From: Sanderia malayensis
Taxonomy: Eukaryota; Cnidaria; Scyphozoa; Semaeostomeae; Pelagiidae
DNA: 64,000 nt
NCBI GenBank assembly: GCA_013076295.1
Contig: RQOL01000531.1
Location: 4,588,001-4,652,000, forward strand
Direction of reading: 5' to 3'
The translations under genes and the position numbers were made by a program. The notes beneath the pieces are model-generated. The model saw only the letters and a list, made by a program, of their open reading frames with translations. It ran no database searches and was not told the DNA's origin. Shown here in pieces: positions 38,803 to 49,651 of the stretch. Positions within the stretch are counted from its first letter, which is position 1. Every line of letters starts with the position of its first letter.

Positions 38803-41800
38803 GTAATTCCTTCAATAGGCCAACATTTGTTGCTTTAATGAGAAATTCCGCAGTAATTTTCATATCAATACGATGCAATATGATAAGATCTCCAGCGTCA
38901 GACAAGTTTCAGACATGTTCAAGCATGCTATAGCCTTCACTTCCTTCACTTGGTATGCGCTTTCAGCACGCACATGTATCGACAACCAACCAGCAGAGAG
39001 TTGTAGGCAGTTGCATGCGATTGTTGTGTTCTTCCTGTTGCCACTGCTAACAAAGCGAAGAAGGAAAGTGTCCTCTCCTCAAGGTGCACTCCTTTCAAAT
39101 GAACCGATAACTTTGTATACAGCTGATGTTATACGCTGGGGAGTTGAATGAACAACCAGTTATTCTAAATGTAGAGAGTCTCGACTCGAAGCTCTGCGAA
39201 TAAATGGAAATATAGAGGAAATGAATTATTTATTTTTCAAGATATCAGATATATAGAGTCCTTGAATGGAAAGAATAGAGTTGCCTGTGGTGGCAGCTAA
39301 CGTAGCATTGTTACGTCATAAGCAACATTGACTGCGACTGTAAGAAGAGCATATACGACATCAATAATGTATTCTGGCTCGCTTATCGATTGATAAAGTG
39401 ACAAACAAACTATGAATAATTAGCAGCTTACAATTGTCAATCACGTATTAATTATGAACTAGTGTATTTTCAATGCGAATTAAGCCAAAACACGTAGTTT
39501 TTTATATTGAACGAGAGAACGATTCTTATATAAGTGGAAATGTTTATAGAGACGATAAAGACGAAGGTGGAAGATTGTTGGCCAATGAATTGTGTCGATT
39601 GCAAAAACTATATGACCAATAATTAAGCAGGGCTTTGGACGCTATAAGAGGTGTTTTCAACAGGCATCAAAGACAATATATATTTAATGGTCTTAATTAA
39701 TGCTTTAAAGAAAGAAACGTTTGCGAGGCGAAATAAATTAAGGTCTAAAATTTCGTGGGAATAAATTGTTCCGAATTCCAAGTCTGAACAAAGTTGAACT
39801 ACACGTTTTTTGTATAAGAAAGTGGGTAATAAGAAAGTAGTACTTGATTCATCAAAAATTTAAAACAGCTCAGTGCTGGAATTTGTAAACCCAAGAAAAT
39901 TTACAAATTTACTTTTACCTAAACGACAAACAAGCGTGTAGCTTTTGGTTTTTTTGGGATTTCTTACGTCATATCCGAGATTGTTCGTATCTGTTCTCTT
40001 TTTGGCTCATTTCCTTGCGAAACTTTAGACAACAAATGTGTTAAGTACTGTGTCAAGGTCTATTAACCAAGAAATTCAGTTTTTACCCTGAGAAAGTCTC
40101 AAGGAAGTTTTAGTACGGAAATTGGCAAAGTGCTATGAAAGTTCCAGTACCACAGGATTAAAAAAAATATTCTATCAAAAAGCGTGTAGTCTTTATTCAT
40201 AGTAAAAACTTCTTTTCATAAAATGTGTTGACCATTTTACGACAAAACAAAAAATAATACTATAAAATTATTCATTATCAAAATTTTCAAAAGGGTGAGC
40301 TTCTTCTGCATTTTCACTCTGCCAATCAGAATCAGAATCATCTGTCTGCTCACAACTATAAAGGTTTCTTCCCTTGAAGTTTGTAACGAGGGCCACCATA
40401 TCATATACCGCACCTGAACTCAGAAGTTGCGGTAAATGGTGGTAATGCAACAAAAGATGATGCCAAGTAGACTGAGAATAAACTTGAATAATTTCAGGCT
40501 GAAAATCAACAATTTTAATAATATTGAACCTCGAATAGCATTCTTTCAAAACCGTGTGCAGACACGACATTGTGAAAGAAACATTGGAATTTCATTGTAT
40601 CATTGTAAGAATTGAGTAATGCAACAAGAATGACGACTATCATCATTCTAATCCATTGATTATTTAATGTTTAAAAAACAATTCATGGTTGAACAACTGA
40701 CAGCCTGACAAGGACAACGAAGCATTGAGAAAAAAGAAGCCGCAATGCAGAACAGAACTAGGATTTGTTTTACAACTTCATTTCAGAATTCCTTTGATGT
40801 TGATTTTAACAGGAGTTTGAACTGTTTGACGAATGCAAAGAAAAATAGAGTGCATATAATTTGTGAAAACCCAAGTTGATTATAATCCATGGGAAAATAT
40901 TTGTTTCAGTTTTATTGATATTATCAACAAACGAGTTGGGTTATAGCCCAGTCCACTCATTTTTGATAAACAACGTTAAACAACAACGCAATGTATACTA
41001 TCAAAGTTTGAAAAGAGAACCATTTACGCAGAGATGGAGCTACCAATTATTTGGATGTAAATATATCGCTCTCTCTTTTACTATTTCAAGTTCTGTTGCC
41101 CCACCCAAGCCAAAATAAGTTTGATAGTTTCTATTTTATTTATTTTACTCTGAAAACAAGGATTTGAATTGCAAAATCGTGAGCTTTTCATCATTGACAC
41201 AGGAAAGGTCAGATTTGATCATCTTTTGAGATTATCATGGTTGAAGAAAGTCACAATCTCGCCAGGGGCCTCTCATTGTGCCTGAAAGCGTGCTCAATAT
41301 ACGAAACTATGAATAATTGTAATTGTGGTTGAATTAAATCTGAGACAACACCAAGAATCATTAAATATTCCTTGTTATGTCACTTTGCTTTCAAATTGGA
41401 ATTAACTCAAAACAACGAGGCAACAAGAACACCATTTTTACAAAAAACCCAATTACGCCACAACTAGCACACGGCCTTTTAAATCAAATCAAAATCAAGG
41501 GATTACTGAAAATATCCTTGCGAGGATTAAAGACAGAAGGCATTAACTCCGATTATTCTGAAGGCATTCGACATGCATGCAATTTTGAATAAATTAATGC
41601 AAAACATGTGCATATCTGAAGTAACCATGGCAGAAAGTATAAAAGAGGCCTTGAATCATCAACATCACAAGAAAAAATAAACAGGTCAAAAATTGCAATC
41701 GAAATGTTGTTGGCAAGCCCCAGTCCATTCTCTGGTGTTTTTAAATTGAACAATATCGTCTCACACCTCTGGAGGAATACATCATTGTTATTTTAAAATC

Positions 41801-43614
41801 ATGACTCATTCATACACTCATTTCATCTCATTCTTCTCCGCTTTGTGGCTGGCCAGGCAACTTAATTGTGTTCAACTTGTTCTTGTGAAAATGGCAAGGA
41901 AATTGAATTATTACGGCATAAAATGACCTAAAATGTGCGTCATTATAAAAAGATAAAAAGCCGGCAATTGGTGTTATGCTGCGGCAAGAAATTAAATTAT
42001 GAATGAGAATTGGCGGGCACGGACATGTCATGTTTATAAAAAATATTCCGAAAAACAACTGATAATAAATGCAAAACTTTATACGACCAACAATCCCCTT
42101 CAGAGAAAAACTGATATAATTTAAAACGTCTGACATAAAACATTGATTAGGCCGATAAGTAGGGAGTTATCAACTATTTATCTTTAAATAAAGTTGAATT
42201 GAAGCGCGAAATATGAACGATGTCATTGTTTTTAAATTAGACTAAGCAGGTCGCTCAGACTTTAAGCGAACTTTTCTTATATTTTACCATTTCATATCTC
42301 AATAATACTATTTTGACGAGACACATCAACAAAACCATATAAGTTATGTCATCAGCAAACTGCTACAGGTACCAAACCGTATAATGTATGTATAGTTAAT
42401 CTGAAGATATCTGAGATAAATTGCAGCGAATAGTGGAAACTCAAACAAACAAAAGTTTACCTGCAAATACTTTTCTCTCGTCGCGACAATCAAAAATAAT
42501 AACTTCAAGCAGTGTTATTTCGTGATTTATCAACGTGAAACCTTTAGTCTTCCTTCCGTTATTATTATTGTACACTTGAGCTTACGACTTCAGTAGTTTT
42601 GTTGTCTGATGATGTTTTCTTCAGCGTTTGTGTACACCTAATTTCTGTGAAACATGTGTGCCGGAGCAAAACAAGCTCATGCTGTGAATAAAACCGTCAT
42701 TTCCATGACCAAATGCCAAAGCACGCCGCTTGGGAGGAAAGTCAGTGGCAGAATGCAGGTGTTTCGAGTTTTGTCAAAAACAATGCAGAATATTATCTGG
42801 CGATGCATTAACGGTTCCTTGATCACAATAAGCACGATAATCATATAATTAAAAAAGAAAAATAATGATGTCCTCTTTTGTATGCACATAAAAAATTATG
42901 ACAAAAGGAACAATAATAATGACAAATAATGCATTGTTTTCGTACACGTGTAATTAACATAAAAATATGTTAAAAGTAAGGGAAAGATTACATTGATTTG
43001 AACATAAACCCGTGTTTTCAATGAGATGAAAGGTGAATAAGATACCCATCATGTAAAAACTCAACCACATTTCCACGTACAAATTCCATAAACCTCACCA
43101 AAAACATATATGTACTGCATTCACTTTGTGTATGAGCATAACTAAACATGATTAATAATGTTTATTATATCACGGAGCCGACAGACAAACACAAATCGAC
43201 TGTTGACTGGAAAGCAAGACGCGTCTTATCAAATGGTGTCGCGGTTTTCACCTTGCGCAAAAGAGAATCTCATGCACTGCACATAATCTTCGCATTACTT
43301 CAAGACAGCGCACAATAGATTTAATTGGCCGGGCGGCCATTAACATCTTCACAGGAACATCTGTTTCCACAGTGGGTAATGGCAAGAGACTTGCGGAACT
43401 TTGCACATTTCTAAACATAAATTTGAATTCCCTAATACCTTATATATTTCACACTGTCAGTCATGTTACTCCATTAAAGCACAATCCTAAATCTTTCACC
43501 ATGTACAACAAAGATGATGTCAAAAATTTCATTTATACTACACATTTTACAATGACACAAGTCAAAAGCATCTAATTACACGCAAAAATATGTACATAAT
43601 TATTTTTGTAACCC
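38803..43614. other. Gene-poor intergenic region
   Basis: AT-rich, with many chance ORFs. The only frame with some gene-like character is 40570-40268 (-), annotated separately. Nothing else is supported. Confidence 0.4.
40268..40570 (-). CDS. Possible terminal exon, unknown protein
   Basis: A 100-codon frame ends in a strongly acidic tail (TDDSDSDWQSENAEEAHPFE) and is followed about 75 bp downstream by AATAAA on the same strand. An acceptor-like site (ttgattttcag) lies inside the frame near 40502, so the coding part could be the last 77 residues of a larger gene. No upstream exon and no domain were recognised. It may be chance. Confidence 0.25.
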   Translation of the reverse strand: MSCLHTVLKECYSRFNIIKIVDFQPEIIQVYSQSTWHHLLLHYHHLPQLLSSGAVYDMVALVTNFKGRNLYSCEQTDDSDSDWQSENAEEAHPFENFDNE

Positions 43615-43622
43615 CTATTTAC

Positions 43623-43863
43623 CAGTGGCGTAGATAAGAAATTTTACAGGGGGGGGGGGGAGAAACTCAGATTTTCTAACAAAAATTTAATAAGCATTTT
43701 GTTTCTTCAACACTATGAATATAAGATAAGGACATTAGCTAGAACTGAACATAAAGAGAAGATATTTATTTTCCGACAAGATCAGCAATTTTCCGACAAA
43801 ACGGCTGTTTAGCTTTACAGGGAGGTTTTTTGCCCCCCTGCCTCCCCTCTATCTATGTCACTG
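43623..43863. mobile_element. hAT-like MITE
   Basis: A 241-bp element with imperfect terminal repeats: left CAGTGGCGTAGATA, right reading back CAGTGACATAGATA. It is flanked by 8-bp sequences CTATTTAC (43615-43622) and CTACTTAC (43864-43871) that match at 7 of 8 positions. An 8-bp duplication and a CAGTGGCGTA tip are typical of hAT elements. A poly-G run lies near the left end and a C/T-rich stretch near the right. Confidence 0.75.
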
Positions 43864-43867
43864 CTAC

Positions 43868-43920
43868 TTACACTACAAGAGTTAACCCTGGTTGAACCTG
43901 GGTTAACTTTTGTAGTGTAA
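43868..43920. repeat. 53-bp near-perfect palindrome downstream of TM2D2
   Basis: Two 21-bp arms (43868-43888 and 43900-43920) pair at 20 of 21 positions around an 11-nt loop. The outer bases are TTACACTACAA. It starts inside the right-hand flank of the neighbouring MITE and lies 85 bp past the TM2D2 stop, probably in its 3' untranslated region. Confidence 0.85.
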
Positions 43921-44005
43921 AGACCGCTTTGTGGTAATTTTTAAATATAAACTAACAGCAGTCTTTGAAGCACACATGTAAACACTGTGCCAATAAGCAA
44001 GTTGT

Positions 44006-45218
44006 CTAGTAATGCTGGGTCCAATTACTGCCATCTTCTGGTTTAAGTTGGCCAAGAACAAGCAGTATAACATCAACAAACCACCAAACCCCAAGTCCTC
44101 CTAATGTCAAAAGTTTTCCAACAGCCGATCCAGTGTGACCAAGGTAGAATCGATCCACGCCAAGGAAGCCAAGAAGCACAGAATACAAAAGAGATGTCAC
44201 AAAATAATGCCCAGAATACCTGAAAAGAAGAAATGTGAAGCATGAGAAATGGAAGAGGAGGAATCAAAAATGCAAAATTAAATCAATAATTGTAGAATTC
44301 AGATATGTACCTACTTATTGTCGTCAAGCAACAACAACAACATAGCCACAAGGGACACAAGGGGCAGACTAAAGTTTGCCCCCTCTGTTTACAGTCATTC
44401 CAAACAATATTCTGGAAAGTTTGCTTAGTTCAAAGACTTGTTGTATTGTCAAAGGGAGACTCTTTATTTCTGATGAGAAATAAAAAGCCCCCTTGTTTGA
44501 AAAGCTGCCCCCCCCCAACTCCAGCTGAAATCTACACGGCTACATGGTTACTTTAAAGACTTGAAGCTTACTTCAAACATGGTTGCATGTCAGCTAGAAA
44601 TGTCCTGTTACCAAAACACTCAATTTCGTCAAAGGCATGGCATGATAAACGTGTCTTCTGTACCTCCTCATATTTAGATCCTCCATACTAAAGGGGAAAA
44701 TGCAACACAGTCATACATAATTCAAATGGATGCTTTTGCTTCATACCTTGTTCTAATAACTAAGTAACTTATGAAAGAAACATAATTTACCTTAGTACAA
44801 CCATAACCAAGGTGTTTCCTTGCAGTCTCATTACCAGCCAAGTCCAATGGGGGATCACAAGTAATAAACTCTCTTGGACTAAGTAATGTGAGAGAAACCA
44901 AAATAACAATAAATAAGCCTACGATAGGTCCAAGGTGGACGCTCCGGTTGTTGGTATGCTATATATGTTAGCACTAGTCCATAGCTACTGGAAAATGAAA
45001 GATGAATTCTGCAGCATTCAAGAAAAATGGCCTAAAATACAAAGACCTGGTACTTACAGATATGAGCATAGAATCATTGGACTATTCGGGTCAAACAACG
45101 TTCCATTATTGTCGGAAGAGTTGTTGCCCACATAACAAAGGCAATCTCCAAGAAGGAGTAGTAATAAAACAGAGATTAACGCTTCTAGTTTTAATTCAGC
45201 GTTAAAACTCATAAACAT
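44006..45218 (-). CDS. TM2D2: TM2 domain-containing protein 2
   Basis: Four exons: 45218-45058, 44878-44791, 44687-44572 and 44219-44006. They encode about 192 residues. The N-terminus has a Leu-rich signal peptide, then an extracellular region with N-glycosylation sites (NNSS, NGT, NET, NRT) and the family blocks [26 protein letters not shown] and LGYGCTKYGG. The C-terminal TM2 domain has two membrane helices joined by a short turn carrying the hallmark DRF motif ([19 protein letters not shown]). It ends [12 protein letters not shown] and [10 protein letters not shown], matching TM2D2 rather than TM2D1 or TM2D3. In Drosophila the three TM2D genes act together in Notch signalling. The start at 45218 (MFMSFNAEL) could instead be 45212. 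A hAT MITE lies only 30 bp upstream. Confidence 0.93.
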
Positions 45219-45247
45219 GGTTGGACATGAAAATTTCGATTCCAAGA

Positions 45248-45710
45248 CAGGGTTGCCAGATTGCATTTTGGGAAATATGCCAAATTTTGCTAGAAACAAG
45301 CCAAATTGCTGAAAAATAAGCCAAACCGTGCTCCTCCGCAGAAATTGCTAGTAGCTGCGGAGCATCACTCATCACATGGTCATGCGTCACATACCAAATG
45401 TGAGGATTGCAAATCAATGGGAATGTATGGAACTGATTGTTGAAAACAATATTGGTCATCTGCCGTTAATCCTTCTATTGGTTCATGTCGGTTCGAGGTC
45501 AGAAGGTCATTCGGGTCATTCACTATGTTGAGAAAGGAAAAAAACTAATAAACTGAACCATTTTACAACAAAAACGCGAAAAAGCCAAAAAAAGCCAAAA
45601 ATAAGCCAAAAATAAGAAATAAGCCAAATCTAAATTTCCCAAGCCAAATCAACTGAAAAAAAGCCAAAAATGCCAAATTTGGCTTAAAAAAAGCCAATCT
45701 GGCAACCCTG
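45248..45710. mobile_element. Non-autonomous hAT element with perfect TIRs and 8-bp TSD
   Basis: A 463-bp element. Terminal inverted repeats are 16 of 16 identical (CAGGGTTGCCAGATTG). The flanking target duplication TTCCAAGA is perfect at 45240-45247 and 45711-45718. The interior is rich in AAGCCAAA-type repeats and has no transposase. Perfect termini and duplication point to a recent insertion, here right before the TM2D2 coding start. Confidence 0.92.
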
Positions 45711-45991
45711 TTCCAAGACACTCAAGGAAAGGAAAAGGAACAGAGGTGAAGAAGGTGGCCGTTACACGCTCATGCGTGTTGCATCATCGTTGAAATGGAA
45801 AGTGACAAAAACAATGACAAAAAGCTGAGTGACAAAAACAAGAAATCCAAAAAAATAGGCAAAATGTGTCACTATACTTTGTTTTTTATATGATCATGCA
45901 TACAGAACAGAACAGGAAATTAAATGCGTTAATTTATTTTAGCTAAATCGTATTCACGTTATTTATTAATTATCATCAGCTGAAAACGATT

Positions 45992-47457
45992 TTACTTCTT
46001 GACAAGTTTATATGCGAAAAATAGAAAAGCTCCGCATGCAGCAGCCGTGCGCAAAGCATGACAATTTGACCATGTTTGGAAGAGAGCAGGGGCGTATGGC
46101 AAGCGGATGTCACCATAATCAGATAAACCCACTTTTTCTCAGATAAAGTTGGTTTATCTGGAGAAAAACCCACTTTTTCTGCAATAAGTCACGTTTTCTG
46201 CAGATAAACCCACTTTTTCTGAAAAACCCACTTTATCTAACAGAAAAAGTGGGTTTTTCTGATAAACTGGGTTTTTCTGCAGAAAAAGTGGGTTTTTCAG
46301 ATAAAGTGGGCTTTTCTACAAAAAAGTGGGTTTTTCAAATTGCGCATTGTTGCTGCCTGCGTCATAAGCTACATGGATGTGATAGAAGATTGTCCATGTG
46401 CGACTGTTCGAATGTTTCAACCTTCAATTTCAAAAATGAAAGATTTCACCCTGAAAGATTTACAGACAATTTTGATGATTAACTTGGAGATGCCATCTCT
46501 AACGTCGAAACCCTGAGGAGACACATGCAGTTTCAATGAAAGAATAACCCGAAGAGGAAAGGTCCACGTGGCCCTCGGCCAAAAGTTCTGGCAATAAAAA
46601 TGTACCATTTTCCGGAGGCACCCCAGATACCTAACCTTGGCGTGACACTTTAACTGAGAGACTTTAACCCACTTTTTCTGCAGAAAAACCTACTTTATCT
46701 AAGAAAAACCCACTTTATCTGAAAAACCCACTTTTTCTGCAGAAAAACCCAGTTTATCAGAAAAACCCACTTTTTCTGTTAGATAAAGTGGGTTTTTCAG
46801 AAAAGTGGCCTTATCTGCAGAAAACATGACTTATTGCAGAAAAAATGGGTTTTTCTCCAGATAAACCCACTTTATCTGAGAAAAAGTGGGTTTATCTGAT
46901 TATGGTGACATCCGCTTGCCATAGGGGCGTCATCGTCAGCAACCTCTCCAGCCATAATTCTTTTGTTCATTGGGAAGATCAGCAAGAAAGTATATGGCAT
47001 AATAGACCCCATTGCCAAAGCTCCAACAAGCCAACCCCATTCATCCTTGTCTCCAGATGCAAAATAAACCCCTGTGGCAGATAAGGCGGAGATGGTATGA
47101 CTCAGAGGCAGAACACGACATCTTGGTAATAATGTTTTGGTAACCTTTAGTAAACAGCTAGATCTTAAGCTTCTGGCTGCCGGCATTGCAGCATATGCAA
47201 TGAAAGAGGAACCACCTGCAAAATGCAATCAGCATATTAAATAATAAACAATATTATATATCATAAAATTACGAAATAGGGATTACAGCCTCGATGTGGC
47301 CGCTCTACCAATTATTCGACAGTCTGAATGTGGCCTATTTTGATTGATAAAGCTTTTCAACAAAACCCAGCCATAGATTACCTGCGGATATGCCAGCGCT
47401 AACAGTTGCTAAAACTTTCAGGCCGAGAATAACGTCATCTTTTACCAGAAAAGCCAT
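45992..47457 (-). pseudogene. DUF1772-like membrane protein gene interrupted by a transposon
   Basis: Exon 1 is 47457-47382 (MAFLVKDDVILGLKVLATVS). Exon 2 starts at 47215 and carries YAAMPAARSL, GVYFASGDKDEWGWLVGALA and MPYTFLLIFPMNKRI, typical of DUF1772 (anthrone-oxygenase-like) small membrane proteins. Exon 2 is cut at 46924 by the foldback element. Across it, 46088-45992 continues in frame with WSNCHALRTAAACGAFLFFA and YKLVKK before a stop. That is the expected last helix of the family. Without the insertion the protein would have about 154 residues. As it stands, translation runs into the element and stops at 46872 after a changed tail, giving about 139 residues. Whether this haplotype still makes a usable protein is unknown. 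Function of the family in animals is unclear. Confidence 0.8.
46095..46923. mobile_element. Foldback transposon with long arrayed TIRs, 6-bp TSD
   Basis: 829-bp element. The ends are exact inverted copies starting TATGGCAAGCGGATGTCACC, and pairing continues for more than 200 bp on each side. The arms are made of short palindromic modules such as AACCCACTTTTTCTG and CAGATAAA. The flanking GGGGCG (46089-46094 and 46924-46929) is a 6-bp target duplication. The unique centre (about 46340-46660) has no transposase. It lies inside the last exon of the DUF1772-like gene. Terminal TATGGC and a 6-bp duplication are shared with the palindromic element at 47617. Confidence 0.92.
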
Positions 47458-47598
47458 TTCAAAACAACAAAAAATCTCTTTCAGTCTTCTTCGTGGTTAT
47501 CTCCCTCCCTTCCCTCCTCAATTCGGCTTCGTTCAGCTTGGCTGGCCTCCAGTTCTTCTTTCCATTGCTATTCCCACTGATCTACTAAAACAAAAGAT

Positions 47599-47616
47599 CT
47601 ACGCGCCAGTAGAAAT
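47599..47616 (+). pseudogene. Left stub of duplicated ADGRA exon
   Basis: CTACGCGCCAGTAGAAAT is identical to sequence of the hormone-receptor-domain exon of the ADGRA gene (56828-56653, minus strand). The rest of this copied fragment continues at 49967 after the inserted element. Confidence 0.85.
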
Positions 47617-47851
47617 TATGGCGCGCCGTCCCGGCAAAAATTCAAACTTGTGTGTGTATGTCAAATGTGTGTGGTGTGTACCTCAAATGTGTGTGGTGTG
47701 TACCTCAAATGTGTGTGGTGTGTATGTCAAAGTTCAAACTTGCGTGTGTATGTCAAATTCGTATAGATGTTGTGCGTGGTCGCTCGTTAGCGTTATTAGC
47801 CTCATCACAACCACGTGCGTCAATGTGTCCATTTTAGAAATCTGCTGCAAA

Positions 47852-48992
47852 ATGGAGGATGCACTTGCAGACTTGTTGTCTTTATGTAGACCTGTAATTC
47901 AGGACCTTGGGGTTTCATTATTGTCTGAATCAGATCAACGCATTGAGCAGATTTTAGTTCGTGCGAAGCTTGTGGCGACTATACTTTATGAATTAGTATA
48001 TCAATACGATTTACCTCCAAACATAACAGAAAACGTCCAGTTCATTGCAAATTATCTCATGGAAAAAATTGAATCTTTGGCATCTGGCAGCAAGACAACT
48101 GTGCAAAACTGTTTAAAAGAGCATTCAGGAGAACCTGGTCGGCCAAAGTTTATTGTGAGCCAAGCACAGGTTGAAGGTCTAAGAGCTATTGGAATGAACT
48201 GGACAGAAATAGCATCGCTTTTGGGTATTAGTGTCAGAACTCTTTGGGATAAAAGACAATTATTTCAAAACTTTATGGATATGGAATTCAATGATTTGAG
48301 CAATGATGAGTTGGATGGCGTCGTCGCAGAAATAATAAGGATATCACCTAGTAGTGGGGAGACTGTGGTAGCTGGAGCTCTGCGTTCGCGAGGCATAAAG
48401 GTGCAAAGGTGGAGAATGCGAGACTCAATGAAAAGAGTTGATCCTATTGGGAAAATTGCAAGGAAACTGTTCTTGGTGAGAAGACGAATTTATTCCGTGA
48501 GATCACCAAATGCACTCTGGTAATTACCAACATGTTACATTTGCATTTACAATTAAAAATATGATAGAACCTAAAAATCTCTTTCTTTCAAAGGCTAGAT
48601 ATAATTAATACTTTTCTAACTCTAATTCAGAAAATGAGGAGATAGAATTTATGTTCCATTGATATGTACAATGTTACTAATTGGAAATGTCTTATTTTCA
48701 CTGTAAAGAGCATTAAGTGATGTCAAGGCATGCTCGGCCAGAAATTTAATAAGCGGTGGGTCGTAATAAGAGCGGGCAGTTGGAAAAAATTCAAAAAATT
48801 AATAAGGGGGCGTTTATTAGGCCCCTAAGAGAAACAGGGTGCTTGGAAACACTCCAGCAATACTGTTTTTTAATTTCAGGCATATAGACAGCCATCATAA
48901 ATTGATAAGGTGGAGAATTGTAACACATGGATGCATCGATGGCTTTTCCAGATTGATCATCTATCTTCATTCATGCTGCAATAACAATAACA
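47852..48992 (+). pseudogene. Integrase-like transposon gene fragment, left copy
   Basis: Starts MEDALADLLSLCRPVIQDLG and runs to PNALW at the splice donor 48522|gtaatt. It contains a helix-turn-helix (MNWTEIASLLGISVRTLW) and a second helical region ([20 protein letters not shown]). After an intron, exon 2 begins about 48881 with [20 protein letters not shown] and GFSRLIIYL. That is the start of an rve-type integrase core, where the D of HID is the expected first catalytic Asp. The usual Gly after it is Ser here. The frame then enters Asn-rich low-complexity sequence at the palindrome junction and is lost, so later catalytic residues are absent. It resembles metazoan integrase-core transposon proteins of uncertain superfamily. 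Confidence 0.75.
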
Positions 48993-49012
48993 ACTGCAAC
49001 TACAATAACAAT

Positions 49013-49651
49013 TGCAACTGCAATAACATTTATTCTCACGGAATAAATTCGTCTTCTCACCAAGAACAGTTTCCTTGCAATTTTCCCAATAGGATCAACT
49101 CTTTTCATTGAGTCTCGCATTCTCCACCTTTGCACCTTTATGCCTCGCGAACGCAGAGCTCCAGCTACCACAGTCTCCCCACTACTAGGTGATATCCTTA
49201 TTATTTCTGCGACGACGCCATCCAACTCATCATTGCTCATATCATTGAATTCCATATCCATAAAGTTTTGAAATAATTGTCTTTTATCCCAAAGAGTTCT
49301 GACACTAATACCCAAAAGCGATGCTATTTCTGTCCAGTTCATTCCAATAGCTCTTAGACCTTCAACCTGTGCTTGGCTCACAATAAACTTTGGCCGACCA
49401 GGTTCTCCTGAATGCTCTTTTAAACAGTTTTGCACAGTTGTCTTGCTGCCAGATGCCAAAGATTCAATTTTTTCCATGAGATAATTTGCAATGAACTGGA
49501 CGTTTTCTGTTATGTTTGGAGGTAAATCGTATTGATATACTAATTCATAAAGTATAGTCGCCACAAGCTTCGCACGAACTAAAATCTGCTCAATGCGTTG
49601 ATCTGATTCAGACAATAATGAAACCCCAAGGTCCTGAATTACAGGTCTACA
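49013..49651 (-). pseudogene. Integrase-like transposon gene fragment, right copy
   Basis: The minus-strand mirror of the left copy, with start Met at about 49682 (MEDALADLLSLCRP) and the same helix-turn-helix. It differs by at least one residue (NDMSN versus NDLSN). It ends at RRRIYSVR, where the sequence switches into the AAC-rich junction, so exon 2 with the catalytic Asp is missing. Not functional alone. Confidence 0.75.

Noticed and set aside
38873..39151. 92-codon plus-strand ORF upstream of the type II membrane protein gene
   Set aside because: No domain, no signal peptide and no splice or promoter context; likely chance.
45002..45459. Several short ORFs around the TM2D2 start
   Set aside because: They run through the hAT MITE or oppose the TM2D2 exon; the TM2D2 exon explains the coding signal.
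46095..46923. The foldback element acting as a new intron of the DUF1772-like gene
   Set aside because: On the coding strand no GT donor or AG acceptor lies at or next to the junctions that would restore the frame.
47640..47851. Cys/Val-rich N-terminal extension of the integrase-like ORFs (CVWCVPQM repeats)
   Set aside because: It is the translation of a 22-bp minisatellite whose unit changes frame at each repeat and varies in number between arms. I place the real start at MEDALADLL.
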